Position numbers and translations under genes: made by a program
Shown here: piece by piece, positions 36,997 to 45,267 of the stretch
Position numbering within the stretch: position 1 is the stretch's first letter
Layout of the letters: every line of letters starts with the position of its first letter
Notes under the pieces: generated by a model
What the model was told of the DNA's origin: nothing
The model's input: the letters and a program-made list of their open reading frames with translations, nothing else
Database searches by the model: none
NCBI GenBank assembly: GCA_025666215.1
Contig: CP102593.1
Location: 1,563,001 to 1,627,000, forward strand
Direction: 5' to 3'
DNA: 64,000 nucleotides
From: Xanthomonas campestris pv. phormiicola
Lineage (GTDB): Bacteria; Pseudomonadota; Gammaproteobacteria; Xanthomonadales; Xanthomonadaceae

Positions 36997-37116
36997 GACG
37001 CCGTCCCTACAAGGAAGCTTGCGATTGGTTGGCTGGGCGCACTGGTAAGAGTGGCTTCGGCCTCGAAGGCTGCCGGAATCTGCTATCTCGTCGAGGTCTG
37101 TGTTGCGGCTAAAACC

Positions 37117-37273
37117 CATGCCTTTCAACGTCTTTGGCCGGAGCCAATAAAAATCAATTGGTGACAGCTGCGGCGCGCGAACGCAATTCGCTACACCTGT
37201 TGCGTCTTCCAATACCATCAGCAGGACATCAGCGGGTTACAAAAGCGGGACATCAAAGACGTTGAAAGGCATG
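37117..37273. mobile_element. 157-bp element with 19-bp perfect inverted repeats
   Basis: CATGCCTTTCAACGTCTTT (37117-37135) and its exact complement (37255-37273) bound ~120 bp of unique sequence. The 12-mer GCGGCTAAAACC stands on both sides (37105-37116 and 37273-37284), as a target duplication or a recombination scar. The stretch 36505-37511 has no credible gene; it consists of these elements and REP-like copies. Confidence 0.65.
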
Positions 37274-37322
37274 CGGCTAAAACCGTTCCTGCAAGCAGAC
37301 GTGCGGTTGGCCGGCGGGGTGC

Positions 37323-37351
37323 ACTGTGGGAGGGACTTCAGTCCCGACGGC
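37323..37351. repeat. REP-like repeat copy
   Basis: CTGTGGGAGGGACTTCAGTC followed by CCGACGGCTGCCGAAGTCC. One of the best preserved copies of the dispersed hairpin family in this window. Confidence 0.65.
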
Positions 37352-37511
37352 TGCCGAAGTCCGCGATCGCGTCGTGGCCTGTGTTGTGGGTGAGGCACCC
37401 TACAGGAAACCTGCGCTGCGTTCGCCGATCGCTGCGGTGTCGAATCACCGATTCGGACGAGGCAGATATGGCGCTTCGCGCAGCGGGCGCCTCACGCCGT
37501 GGCGAACAACC

Positions 37512-38603
37512 TCACTCCTTGCCGCCCGGCTTCGCCGCGGCCACGCGCAGTCGCTTCGGGTCCAGCGCCACGTGCTTGATGCGGGTGCGTTTCCAGGTGT
37601 AGCTGATGTGCACCAGGCCGTCGCGGGTCTGGATCACCGCCGGATAGGAGAATTCGTCCTTGGCGCTGTCTTCCAGGGTCAGGACCCGGGTCCAGCGGCG
37701 GCCGTCGCTGGACAGGGCCACCGCCAGCGTGCCGCGGCCGTCCCACCAGTCCTTGCCGGCTTCGGTGGGGTTGTAGACCAGCAGCGAGCGGCCGTCGGCC
37801 AGGACCACGGCGTCGGTGCCGGAGTTGGGATTGGCCAGGTCGAGCAGGGTCATCGGTCCCCAGCTGCGGCCGTGGTCGTGCGACCAGGTGCTGAACACGT
37901 GGTTCTGCTGGCTGCGGCCGATCGCCTGCACGCTGCCGTCGCTGTGCACCAGCACGCTGGGCTGGATCGCGCCGATCCGCGCCGGGTCGTTCAACGCCGG
38001 GCCGCGGGTCCAGTGCGTGCCGTTGTCGTCGGACCATTCCATGTGCGCGACCCAGCCGGTGTCCTCGCTGCTGCTCGGGCTGAGGATGCGGCCGTCGGCC
38101 AATTGCACCGGCTTGTTCTTGATCGGGCCGAGGATGCCCTCGGGCAGGCGCTCGGGCGCAGACCAGTGCGCGCCGCCATCGCGGGAGGTGATCTGCATGC
38201 CCCACCAGCGTTTCGGGTCCGGGCCGACCTTGTAGAACAGCCGCAGCGGTCCCTTTGCCGGCTGGAACAGCACCGGGTTCCATGCCGGCAATGGCGCGCC
38301 CGGCGGCTGCTTGCCATCGGCCACGCGCTGCGCCGGCTGCCAACCTTGTGCGCTGCGCCGTGCGACCCAGATGCCGACGTCCTCTGCGCCCTCATGGCGC
38401 CCACCGAACCAAGCGGCGAGCAGGCCGTCGCGGGTTTCCAGCAGGGTCGAGGCGTGGCACTGCGCGGTCGGCGCAGTGGAGTTGACGAATTCGCTGTAGA
38501 CGATCGGCGAGGGCACGCCGGGCACGGGCGCGGTCGGCGCGGGGGCGGCGATGCTGCGCACAGCGAACAGTGACAGCAGGGGGAGCAGCGTGGGGTACAT
38601 CAT
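37512..38603 (-). CDS. Exported sialidase-like (BNR/Asp-box) glycosidase
   Basis: 363 aa. A signal peptide (LLPLLSLFAVRSIAA) is followed by a six-bladed beta-propeller. Asp boxes of the form S-x-D-x-G-x-x-W are visible: SRDGGAHW, SDDNGTHW, SHDHGRSW and SSDGRRW. QCHASTLLETRDGLLAAWFGGRHEGAEDVGIWVARR and LFYKVGPDPKRWWGMQ are typical of the exo-alpha-sialidase-like family. The fold is clear; true sialidase activity is not proven, since many members cleave other sugars. It lies near the glycosylasparaginase-cutC pair but on the other strand. A start three bases downstream (MYP) is equally possible. Confidence 0.85.
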   Translation of the reverse strand: MMYPTLLPLLSLFAVRSIAAPAPTAPVPGVPSPIVYSEFVNSTAPTAQCHASTLLETRDGLLAAWFGGRHEGAEDVGIWVARRSAQGWQPAQRVADGKQPPGAPLPAWNPVLFQPAKGPLRLFYKVGPDPKRWWGMQITSRDGGAHWSAPERLPEGILGPIKNKPVQLADGRILSPSSSEDTGWVAHMEWSDDNGTHWTRGPALNDPARIGAIQPSVLVHSDGSVQAIGRSQQNHVFSTWSHDHGRSWGPMTLLDLANPNSGTDAVVLADGRSLLVYNPTEAGKDWWDGRGTLAVALSSDGRRWTRVLTLEDSAKDEFSYPAVIQTRDGLVHISYTWKRTRIKHVALDPKRLRVAAAKPGGKE

Positions 38604-39298
38604 GGTGGTCCGGTCCTGTGCCGGTTAAAGGGATACCTATTTATCATCAATTAAATACCAAATGCTGACTGTGCCGGCAGCAAACGGCTGTCCCCGACGA
38701 CTGCGAGGACCATGCCTGGCCGCGCTCGGCATGGCCGCGCTTGCCGCGCCGCGCGCCGCCATGGCGGAAAGCTTCTCCCAGGTGAAACCGTCGCCACAGC
38801 AGGTCGCCCGGCAGGATCTGGAATTCGACGCGCCAACGCTGCCGCCCTCGGGCTGCGGCGCAAGCGCCGCTTACCGGATGCGGCGAGCGCACCGAAGAGC
38901 GTGCTCGTCGCGATGCGGGATCGTGATACTTATCGCGGTTCTGCGTCGTCGTGACGAAGGCGAGCCGTTGGATCGGCATTGGAAGCTAAGGAAGTGGACG
39001 TCGTGGCCGATCAAGGGAGGACCGCATTGCAACGGACCGGAGGAGCGGCCAACCGTATCAGGGCGGTAGCGCGCCCCGCGAACAGCGGCGTCTGTTCGCC
39101 TGGCGTTTCCTGGAGGTGTTGGTGTGCTTGAGGATCGTCACATCGACAGTTCGCTGGTGCACGGGCGCGCCGGCGCAGCAACGGTCGCAAGCCGTCAACG
39201 CGAGGTTTCAATCTGCGCGCGGCAGTGCGGCCGACGGACGGCGATGCGCCGTGTGTGCCCCGTCCCTCTCTGCAGTCGGCTTACAGAGGAAAGCAGTC
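38604..39298. other. Gene-poor stretch before the R-body locus
   Basis: 695 bp. An AT-rich patch (38,635-38,662, TTTATCATCAATTAAATACC) probably holds the sialidase promoter. A frame from 38662 begins like a signal peptide (CLAALGMAALAAPRAAMAES) and then loses sense after ~65 codons, so it may be the remnant of an exported-protein gene. AGAGGAAAG at 39286-39294 is the ribosome-binding site of the next gene. Nothing else is recognised. Confidence 0.5.
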
Positions 39299-39829
39299 AT
39301 GGCAGACAACATGCTCGTCACATCGCAGGCCGGCGATGCACTCACCCGGACCAACGGCAAGGCGGTGGTCGAGGCGCCCGCGCAGGCGGTCGCCGCATCC
39401 TCCATGCCCGGCGATTCATCCCACAACGGGAGCGCGCATGCGGGGCGTGGCGAGAACACCGAGGCGACGGCGTACCCAGCGTCGATCGAAAGCGGTTCGG
39501 ACATGCTGGTCGGTCGGATGCCGGGTTTGGTCGCGCGACCGGCTGTGGCGTATTTCGACGGGGCCGCCAAGGTGGCGCTGGCCAGCCAGAGCCTGCTGCT
39601 CAAACAGATGGCCGAGAACCTGGCCGAAGGCAAGCGAGAGCGTGCAGCGCAGGACGCGTTGGCCGTGCTGACCACCGACATGCTGATCGGCGCGGCGGCG
39701 GCGGCGGCGGCGGCCGCCGCCGCCGCAGTCCAGACAGCCGAGCCGGCCGATTCGGCCATCGACAAGATCGACAAGAGCATCGCCAAGTACGCCGACACGA
39801 TGCGCGATCGCGAATCGCCTGCCAGCTGA
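39299..39829 (+). CDS. Accessory protein of the R-body locus, unknown function
   Basis: 176 aa. The N-terminal ~65 residues are polar and disordered. A helical part follows (LVGRMPGLVARPAVAYFDGAAKVALASQSLLLKQMAENL), then a striking run of 13 Ala with one interruption-free stretch after IGA, and an acidic C-terminus (DSAIDKIDKSIAKYADTMRD). 'RPAVAYFDGAAKVALASQSLL' is loosely like the 'PAMAMGxLYQxxAxxxGLL' core of Reb proteins, so it may be a diverged Reb paralogue. Start chosen at 39299 for its strong AGAGGAAAG. The next gene follows after 43 bp. Confidence 0.6.
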   Translation: MADNMLVTSQAGDALTRTNGKAVVEAPAQAVAASSMPGDSSHNGSAHAGRGENTEATAYPASIESGSDMLVGRMPGLVARPAVAYFDGAAKVALASQSLLLKQMAENLAEGKRERAAQDALAVLTTDMLIGAAAAAAAAAAAAVQTAEPADSAIDKIDKSIAKYADTMRDRESPAS

Positions 39830-39872
39830 GCGACGCGCGACATCGACTCCACCACGCCCGCAGGAGGCCTCC

Positions 39873-40436
39873 ATGCAAGACAGCCAAGCACCCGATTTCG
39901 ATACGTTGCGTGCCGTCGCCGAGAAGTGGCTGAATCGCCCGTTGAGCAACATCGAGCAGGAGCAGCTGCGGCAGTTCGCCGTATCCGCCCGTGCGTCGCA
40001 AACTCCACCGGCCACCGATGTGCGCACGTCGGCGAGTTCACGGATCGACGCCGAGCGCCAGCGCGTGCAGGGCCTGCTCGCGCAAATGCTGCACATGACG
40101 CAGGACACCCGCGGCGGCCTGTCCGTGGCCACCGACACAAACGAAGCGTCGGTGCTCAGGACAGTCGAAGCCGCCTCGGCGATGGATGGCCCGCGGCTGG
40201 GCCAATTGCGTCCGCCGCAGAACGGGGATGGCCGCGATGGCCAGCAGGCGACGGCGCAGATTGCCGATCGCCTGGCCGACTTGGTACAGAGCGAGGTAAA
40301 GGCCTGTTTCGATCGTCAGTTCGGCAGTCTCGCGCAGCAGATGCAGGCCGTGATCGACGCGGCACGCGCGCAGGGCCTGATCGGCGCAGCGCCGCCGGCG
40401 GAGCAGGGCGCGCCGCCGCCCTCGCCTGCAATCTGA
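39873..40436 (+). CDS. Second accessory protein of the R-body locus
   Basis: 187 aa, AGGAGGCC just before the ATG. It starts MQDSQAPDFDTLRAVAEKWLNRPLSNIEQEQLRQF, then a helical polar protein with QQMQAVIDAARAQGLIG and a Pro-rich end (PPAEQGAPPPSPAI). No catalytic motif, no signal peptide. I do not recognise the family; similar small helical genes accompany reb genes in other proteobacteria, so an assembly or regulatory role is plausible. Confidence 0.6.
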   Translation: MQDSQAPDFDTLRAVAEKWLNRPLSNIEQEQLRQFAVSARASQTPPATDVRTSASSRIDAERQRVQGLLAQMLHMTQDTRGGLSVATDTNEASVLRTVEAASAMDGPRLGQLRPPQNGDGRDGQQATAQIADRLADLVQSEVKACFDRQFGSLAQQMQAVIDAARAQGLIGAAPPAEQGAPPPSPAI

Positions 40437-40570
40437 CCTATTGCAGGCATACCGTTGCATTTGCGTTTCCGCGTGCAGGCGCAACGCGTATGTGGAGACG
40501 CAGGCGCACGCTGCCGAGATTTCAGCACATCGTACGGCGTGGGCCGTACGCCAACCCAGGAGCGAACACA

Positions 40571-40893
40571 TGGCCTTTCCAACCGCCGTCAACGACCAGA
40601 TCACCGATGCGGTCACCCAGTCCACCGTCAAGATCATTGGCGAGGCGCCGGCCTTTGCGATGGGGTCGATCTACCAGAGCATGGCGCACTCGACCGGCGT
40701 CCTCTTCGGCAACGCCGTCTCGGCACAGCAGCAGAATGCGTTGGCGCAGGCCGCCGCCCATCAGGGCGTGATACAGGCCTATACCTCTGACGACGCCACC
40801 ATCAACAGCGCTGCCGCCACCGAAAAGGTCGCGCAGACCGGCGTTTCCGACAACCTCACCAGCCTGCTGACCGTGCTCAACGCGTTCAAGTAA
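40571..40893 (+). CDS. rebB: RebB-family R-body protein
   Basis: 107 aa, AGGAGCGAAC before the ATG. AFPTAVNDQITDAVTQSTVKIIGEAPAFAMGSIYQSMAHSTGVLF matches the RebB family, whose hallmark is 'ITDAVTQxNVKVxGxAPAMAMGxLYQ' followed by 'NAVxAQQQxNxLAQAA' (here NAVSAQQQNALAQAAAHQG). Reb proteins polymerise into R-bodies, coiled ribbons that unroll and rupture membranes, known from Caedibacter killer bacteria. Only one clear reb gene is seen; canonical sets have several, so the partners may be the two preceding genes or lie elsewhere. Confidence 0.85.
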
Positions 40894-41080
40894 GCGCAGG
40901 TCCGCTTGCCGCCGCCGCTGCGCGGTGACGGTGGCGCGGGCCTCCCTACCCAGGGGCGTGCCGCGTTGCGCCTGCAACGTCGATCCTCTGCGGGCGGCTT
41001 CGGCCGCGACAGGCAACTCGGAGTCTCGATCCCTCCGCCGGGGCGTCCTGTCGTGCATTCAGACGACTTGCCGCAAGTTC

Positions 41081-41210
41081 CCTGTGGGAGCGACTTCAGC
41101 CGCGACGAGCGAAGCGGAAGACGCGATGGCGGCGGACAGCGTCGGGACCGAACAGTGCCCGGTCAGCTCACGCAAGCCTCTGCAGGAGCGGCTTCAGCCG
41201 CGACAGACCG
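41081..41210. repeat. Two REP-like hairpins downstream of rebB
   Basis: CTGTGGGAGCGACTTCAGCC (from 41082) and TGCAGGAGCGGCTTCAGCCG (from 41181) are copies of the dispersed family in the 376-bp gap 40894-41269. No gene is seen in that gap. They lie between the convergent rebB and permease genes and may end both transcripts. Confidence 0.65.
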
Positions 41211-41269
41211 TCCGAAAACGCAAACCGCATCGGCTGGCATGGAACAGCGGAATGTACCCGGCGCGGGAT

Positions 41270-42649
41270 CTATTCCAACGCCTCGCCAGCCGGCAGCCGC
41301 AGCGCACGGCCACGCAGCTTCAAACCGATCGCCACGCAGCCGCCCAGGGCCAGCCAGACCAGGCCGCCGTACTTGGCGTAGCGGTCGGCGCTGTACAGCA
41401 CGTAGGCCAGGATCACGAAGCCCACCAGCGGCACCAGCCCGTGCAGCACCAACCGACCCTGGTGGCGGAAGTGCCAGGCCACCGCCACGTGCAGCAGCAG
41501 GAAGGCGAACAGCGCGCCGAAGTTGCACACCGAGGTCAGCAGCGCGATCTTGCCCAGGAACGCCAGCCCCAGCACCAGGCTCAGCGCGGCCACCAGCACG
41601 ATCGCGCGCTGCGGCACCCGCGTGACCGGATGGATGCTGCGCAGGAAACGCGGCAACTGGCCGTCGCGCGCCATCGCGAACAGCAGCCGCGACGTGGCCG
41701 CCTGCGCCACCAGCGAATTGGCCACTGCGGCACTGATCGCCAAAGTCAGCGCGATGACGATCTGCAGCCAGGGGCCGGCCACCAGCCGCCCCACTTCGAA
41801 GAAAGCATTGTTGGAGGCCGCCTCGTCGGGGAAGCGCACCAGGTTCGGCAACAGCAGCGCCGCCAGCCAGGTCTGCAGCACGAACAGCGCCGCCACCAGC
41901 GCCAGCGACAGCAGCGTGGCCTGGCCCACCGCCCGCGCGCCGCCGCGGCTTTCCTCGGCCAGGGTGGAGATGGCGTCGAAACCGAGGAATGACATCACCG
42001 CCACCGACAGCGCACTGAAGATCATCGGCACCGAAAACACCGCAGGGTTGTAGAACGGCCGCAGGTTCCAGCTGGCGCCGTTGTTGCCGTGCTGGATCGC
42101 CACCGCCGCCAGCACCACGAACAGCGCCAGCACCACCAGCTGCGCGTACAGGAACAACCGGTTGGCATGGGCGGTGACCTGGATCCCGCGCAGGTTGATG
42201 ACCGTGTTGAGCACCACGAAGAACACGATCCACACCTGTTGCGGCAGCGCCGGGACCACCGCGGCCATCGCATTGGCGCCGACCACGTACAGCAGTGTGG
42301 GGATCAGCATGTAGTCCAGCAGGATCGCCCAGCCGGCTAGGAACCCCAGCGAGCCGTTCAGCCCGCGCCCCACGTAGGCATAGACCGAGCCGGCCACCGG
42401 GAACGCCTGCGACATCTGCTGGTAGCTGGAGGCGGTGAACAGCATCGCCACGAAGCCCAGCAGATAGGTCAGCGGCACCATGCCGTGGCTGATGTCGAAG
42501 ACGCCGCCGAAGATCGAGAACGGCGCGGTCGGCACCATGAACACCAGCCCGTAGATCAGCAGGTCCTTCATGTCCAGGCGGCGCTGCAGTTCCTGGGTGT
42601 AGCCCAGGCCTTCCAGGGTGTTGGCGTCCGTGGGGCGGGTGTCGGTCAT
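41270..42649 (-). CDS. APC-family amino-acid permease
   Basis: 459 aa, about 12 membrane segments. It starts after [32 protein letters not shown], the family's first helix; [17 protein letters not shown] and [23 protein letters not shown] are the conserved APC motifs. The substrate is not fixed; members of this subgroup move putrescine, amino acids or amides. In xanthomonads a permease next to the oryR/xccR-pip locus is common and would import the products of plant peptide breakdown. Divergent from the LuxR gene with a 181-bp gap. The ATG at 42649 excludes a low-complexity frame upstream. Confidence 0.9.
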   Translation of the reverse strand: MTDTRPTDANTLEGLGYTQELQRRLDMKDLLIYGLVFMVPTAPFSIFGGVFDISHGMVPLTYLLGFVAMLFTASSYQQMSQAFPVAGSVYAYVGRGLNGSLGFLAGWAILLDYMLIPTLLYVVGANAMAAVVPALPQQVWIVFFVVLNTVINLRGIQVTAHANRLFLYAQLVVLALFVVLAAVAIQHGNNGASWNLRPFYNPAVFSVPMIFSALSVAVMSFLGFDAISTLAEESRGGARAVGQATLLSLALVAALFVLQTWLAALLLPNLVRFPDEAASNNAFFEVGRLVAGPWLQIVIALTLAISAAVANSLVAQAATSRLLFAMARDGQLPRFLRSIHPVTRVPQRAIVLVAALSLVLGLAFLGKIALLTSVCNFGALFAFLLLHVAVAWHFRHQGRLVLHGLVPLVGFVILAYVLYSADRYAKYGGLVWLALGGCVAIGLKLRGRALRLPAGEALE

Positions 42650-42830
42650 GGGAGCCACGCTGGCGGGAGAGGGGGGGCGGCGCAACCGATTGTCCGCCAG
42701 CGCGGGGGCTGGCAGCGGCGCGGAGCGGCGACCTTCGACCTTAGGCGCCGCCGTCGGCTCCGATCCAGTGGCAAAAATGCTAGGTTTCGATCTGCCGTCG
42801 CGCCGACGACGGCGCCCCTCCTCCCGGACG

Positions 42831-43607
42831 ATGGCCATGCGCGACGACCTGGCCCTGCTGGACGCCGACCTGCAAGGATTGCCGACCCTGGACGCCTGCC
42901 TGGACCGGGTCCTGGACGCCGCGCGCGCGCTCGGCGTGCGCGCGCTGGTCTACGACTACGCACCGGTGCCGCTGGGCCTGGACGGGGAACTGATCACGCC
43001 GTCGGTCTTCGTCCAGCGCAATGCGCCGGCCGACATGCAGCAGGTGTGGTGCGAACACGGCTACTACCAGCACGACCCGGTGCAACAGCGGGCCTGCCGC
43101 CGCAGTGCGCCGTTCCTGTGGTCGTACCGGCCGCTGCCGCCGGGTCCGCGCCGCGACTACCTGGGCGACCTGCATCGTCCGGTCACCCGCTATCTGTGCG
43201 AGCGCGGCATGGGCGCCGGCCTGACCGTGCCGCTGCACCTGCCCGGCGGCGCGCTGGCCACCTTCACCGGCGTGGTCGATGGCGACCTGCCACCGGAGAC
43301 CGCCCTGCAGCAGGCCGAGCGCAGCCAGGGCGCGTTCCTGCTGCTGGCGCATGCCTTCCAGGCGCGTGCCCAGGACCTGCTCGACGCCCGCCAGCGCCGC
43401 TGTGCGCAGATCGTGCTGACCCGGCGCGAGCGCGAATGCCTGCAGCACTCCGCGCGCGGCCTTACCGCCAAGGCGATCGCCGCCGCGCTCAACCGCTCGG
43501 TGGCCACCGTGAACCTGCATCTGAACTCGGCGGCGCGCAAGCTGGGCGCGCGCAACCGGGTGGATGCGGTGGTGCGCGGCCTGCACTACCGGTTGCTGGA
43601 GCCGTAG
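42831..43607 (+). CDS. oryR: LuxR-type solo regulator, OryR/XccR subfamily
   Basis: 258 aa. Residues ~10-170 are the autoinducer-binding domain; ~195-250 the LuxR helix-turn-helix ([43 protein letters not shown]). Counting back from the invariant Asp of HDPV, the position equal to TraR Tyr61 is Trp and that equal to Trp57 is Met ([16 protein letters not shown]). That W57M/Y61W pair marks the subfamily in plant-associated bacteria that answers plant compounds rather than acyl-homoserine lactones. No luxI is visible. pip lies 158 bp downstream, the known target of OryR/XccR. The ATG at 42831 is used; another six bases downstream is possible. Confidence 0.88.
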   Translation: MAMRDDLALLDADLQGLPTLDACLDRVLDAARALGVRALVYDYAPVPLGLDGELITPSVFVQRNAPADMQQVWCEHGYYQHDPVQQRACRRSAPFLWSYRPLPPGPRRDYLGDLHRPVTRYLCERGMGAGLTVPLHLPGGALATFTGVVDGDLPPETALQQAERSQGAFLLLAHAFQARAQDLLDARQRRCAQIVLTRRERECLQHSARGLTAKAIAAALNRSVATVNLHLNSAARKLGARNRVDAVVRGLHYRLLEP

Positions 43608-43765
43608 GCGCCGGGGTTGCTTGTCCCGCTGCATGCCGCGGCGGCCTGCGTGCGCGCAGCGGTCACAGGTCGGTTGCGAGCGGGCGAAAACCTCGCATTT
43701 CTGCCAGTGCCGCCCACGCCGGCGACCGGCTAGGCTGCGGCTCCGCACGCAACGAAGAGCAGGTC

Positions 43766-44656
43766 ATGCAGGTTCGAGAGGGCTACGCCGACTTCCAGGG
43801 ACACCGCACCTGGTACCGCGTCACCGGTGCGCTGGACAGCGGCCTGCTGCCGCTGATGGTCGTCCACGGCGGCCCGGGCTGCACCCACGACTACGTGGAC
43901 AGCTTCAAGGACCTGGCGACCGGCGGCCGCGCGGTGGTGCACTACGACCAGGTGGGCAATGGCCGCTCCACCCATCTGCCCGAAGCCGATCCCGGCTTCT
44001 GGACCGTGGACCTGTTCCTGGCCGAACTCGACAACCTGCTGCGGCACCTGGGCATCGCCGACTACGCGCTGCTCGGCCAGTCCTGGGGCGGGATGCTCGG
44101 CGCCGAGCATGCGGTGCACCGCCCGGCCGGGCTGCGCGCACTGGTCATCGCCAACTCGCCGGCCTCGATGCCGTTGTGGCGCGCTGCCGCGCTGCGCCTG
44201 CGTGCCGCGCTGCCCGAGCCGGTGCGCGCGGCCCTGGATCGCCATGAGGCCGACGGCAATCTGGACCATCCCGACTACCGCGCTGCCTCCGACGTGTTCT
44301 ACGCGCACCACGTATGCCGGGTGCAGCCGATGCCGGAAGAGGTGGCGCGCACCTTCGCCGCGATCGAGGCCGATCCGACCGTGTATCACGCCATGAACGG
44401 CCCCACCGAGTTCCATGTCATCGGCAGCCTGCGCGAATGGAGCATCGTCGAACGCCTGCCGGCGATCGACGTGCCCACCCTGCTGCTGTCCGGCCGCCAC
44501 GACGAGGCCACGCCGGAGACCGTGCAGCCCTACGCGGACATGATTCCGGACGTGCGCTGGCACCTGTTCGAACACTCAAGCCATATGCCGCATGTGGAGG
44601 AGCGGGAGGCTTGCATGCAGGTTGTTGGGGCGTTCCTGGCTGAGCACGATCGGTAG
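43766..44656 (+). CDS. pip: Proline iminopeptidase
   Basis: 296 aa alpha/beta hydrolase. The oxyanion segment is [20 protein letters not shown], the nucleophile elbow GQSWGGMLG, the acid is in [13 protein letters not shown], and the His is in [10 protein letters not shown]. These are the complete features of peptidase family S33. It releases N-terminal proline from peptides. In Xanthomonas its expression is activated in planta by the neighbouring LuxR solo and it contributes to virulence; here the same gene order is present. The 158-bp gap would hold the regulator's binding site. Confidence 0.93.
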   Translation: MQVREGYADFQGHRTWYRVTGALDSGLLPLMVVHGGPGCTHDYVDSFKDLATGGRAVVHYDQVGNGRSTHLPEADPGFWTVDLFLAELDNLLRHLGIADYALLGQSWGGMLGAEHAVHRPAGLRALVIANSPASMPLWRAAALRLRAALPEPVRAALDRHEADGNLDHPDYRAASDVFYAHHVCRVQPMPEEVARTFAAIEADPTVYHAMNGPTEFHVIGSLREWSIVERLPAIDVPTLLLSGRHDEATPETVQPYADMIPDVRWHLFEHSSHMPHVEEREACMQVVGAFLAEHDR

Positions 44657-44802
44657 GGCGCGAACCCAGCGGGTTGTTCGGTGTCGGGCGGGCGACTGCG
44701 GGGCGGTAGCCGAGGCTGGCGGAAAGCTGGCGCCAGCATCGTGATGCAGCCAGGGTGGAAAAAGGCCACGCGAGGGTCGGAATTGGGAAGTCACGTCCTG
44801 CG

Positions 44803-45210
44803 TCAGGCAAAAAGCTCCACCGCGGCATCGCTCCACGCATGCCCGTGCAATCCCCAGGCGCTGTCTTCCGGCGCCGGCGGGAACCCGGTGCGACAATACC
44901 CACGCCTGGCTTCGAAATCGAAGATCGCATGCGGATAGCCGTTGATCAGCAGCACGACCTTCTTGCTGTCCTGCGACCAGCCGATCTTCACTTCGGAAGG
45001 CGTCTCTTTGTCGGCGACGTCGCCAGCGTTGTAGATGTGCAGCGCATTCTGGATCGGGTTGTCATCCGCCGACGGGTCGACCGCATAGAAATAGCCGGTG
45101 TCGCCGTCGTCCTCGAAGACGGCGACGAACGGCTCCTCGGGCGCTTGCGCCTCGACGACCAGGGCGGTGCCGACGATCAATTCGCTTTCGGCAGTGAGGG
45201 TGATGGGCAT
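44803..45210 (-). CDS. DUF2251-like protein behind a type IV effector
   Basis: 135 aa, acidic, no signal peptide. VAVFEDDGDTGYFYAVDPSADDNPIQNALHIYNAGDVADKETPSEVKIGWSQDSKKVVLLINGYPHAIFDF is the DUF2251 core. It lies 57 bp after the stop of the effector gene on the same strand, so it is probably co-transcribed. Members are common next to secreted toxins, so an immunity or accessory role is suspected; that is inference. Confidence 0.75.
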   Translation of the reverse strand: MPITLTAESELIVGTALVVEAQAPEEPFVAVFEDDGDTGYFYAVDPSADDNPIQNALHIYNAGDVADKETPSEVKIGWSQDSKKVVLLINGYPHAIFDFEARRGYCRTGFPPAPEDSAWGLHGHAWSDAAVELFA

Positions 45211-45267
45211 GTTCGTTCGCTCGGCTGCTGGATAGGTCGGCGCTGTCGCTCAGCGCCTGTAGGGTCA

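Noticed and set aside
36943..37218. A 91-codon open frame on the minus strand
   Set aside because: It runs through a MITE end, a hairpin repeat and part of the 157-bp element; no ribosome-binding site.
38662..39069. A 135-codon frame starting like a signal peptide
   Set aside because: Sense is lost after ~65 residues and no ribosome-binding site is seen; kept only as a possible remnant in the gap description.
43690..43708. ACCTCGCATTTCTGCCAGT as a lux-box-like site before pip
   Set aside because: The dyad is poor beyond the outer bases; without an alignment of known binding sites it cannot be called.
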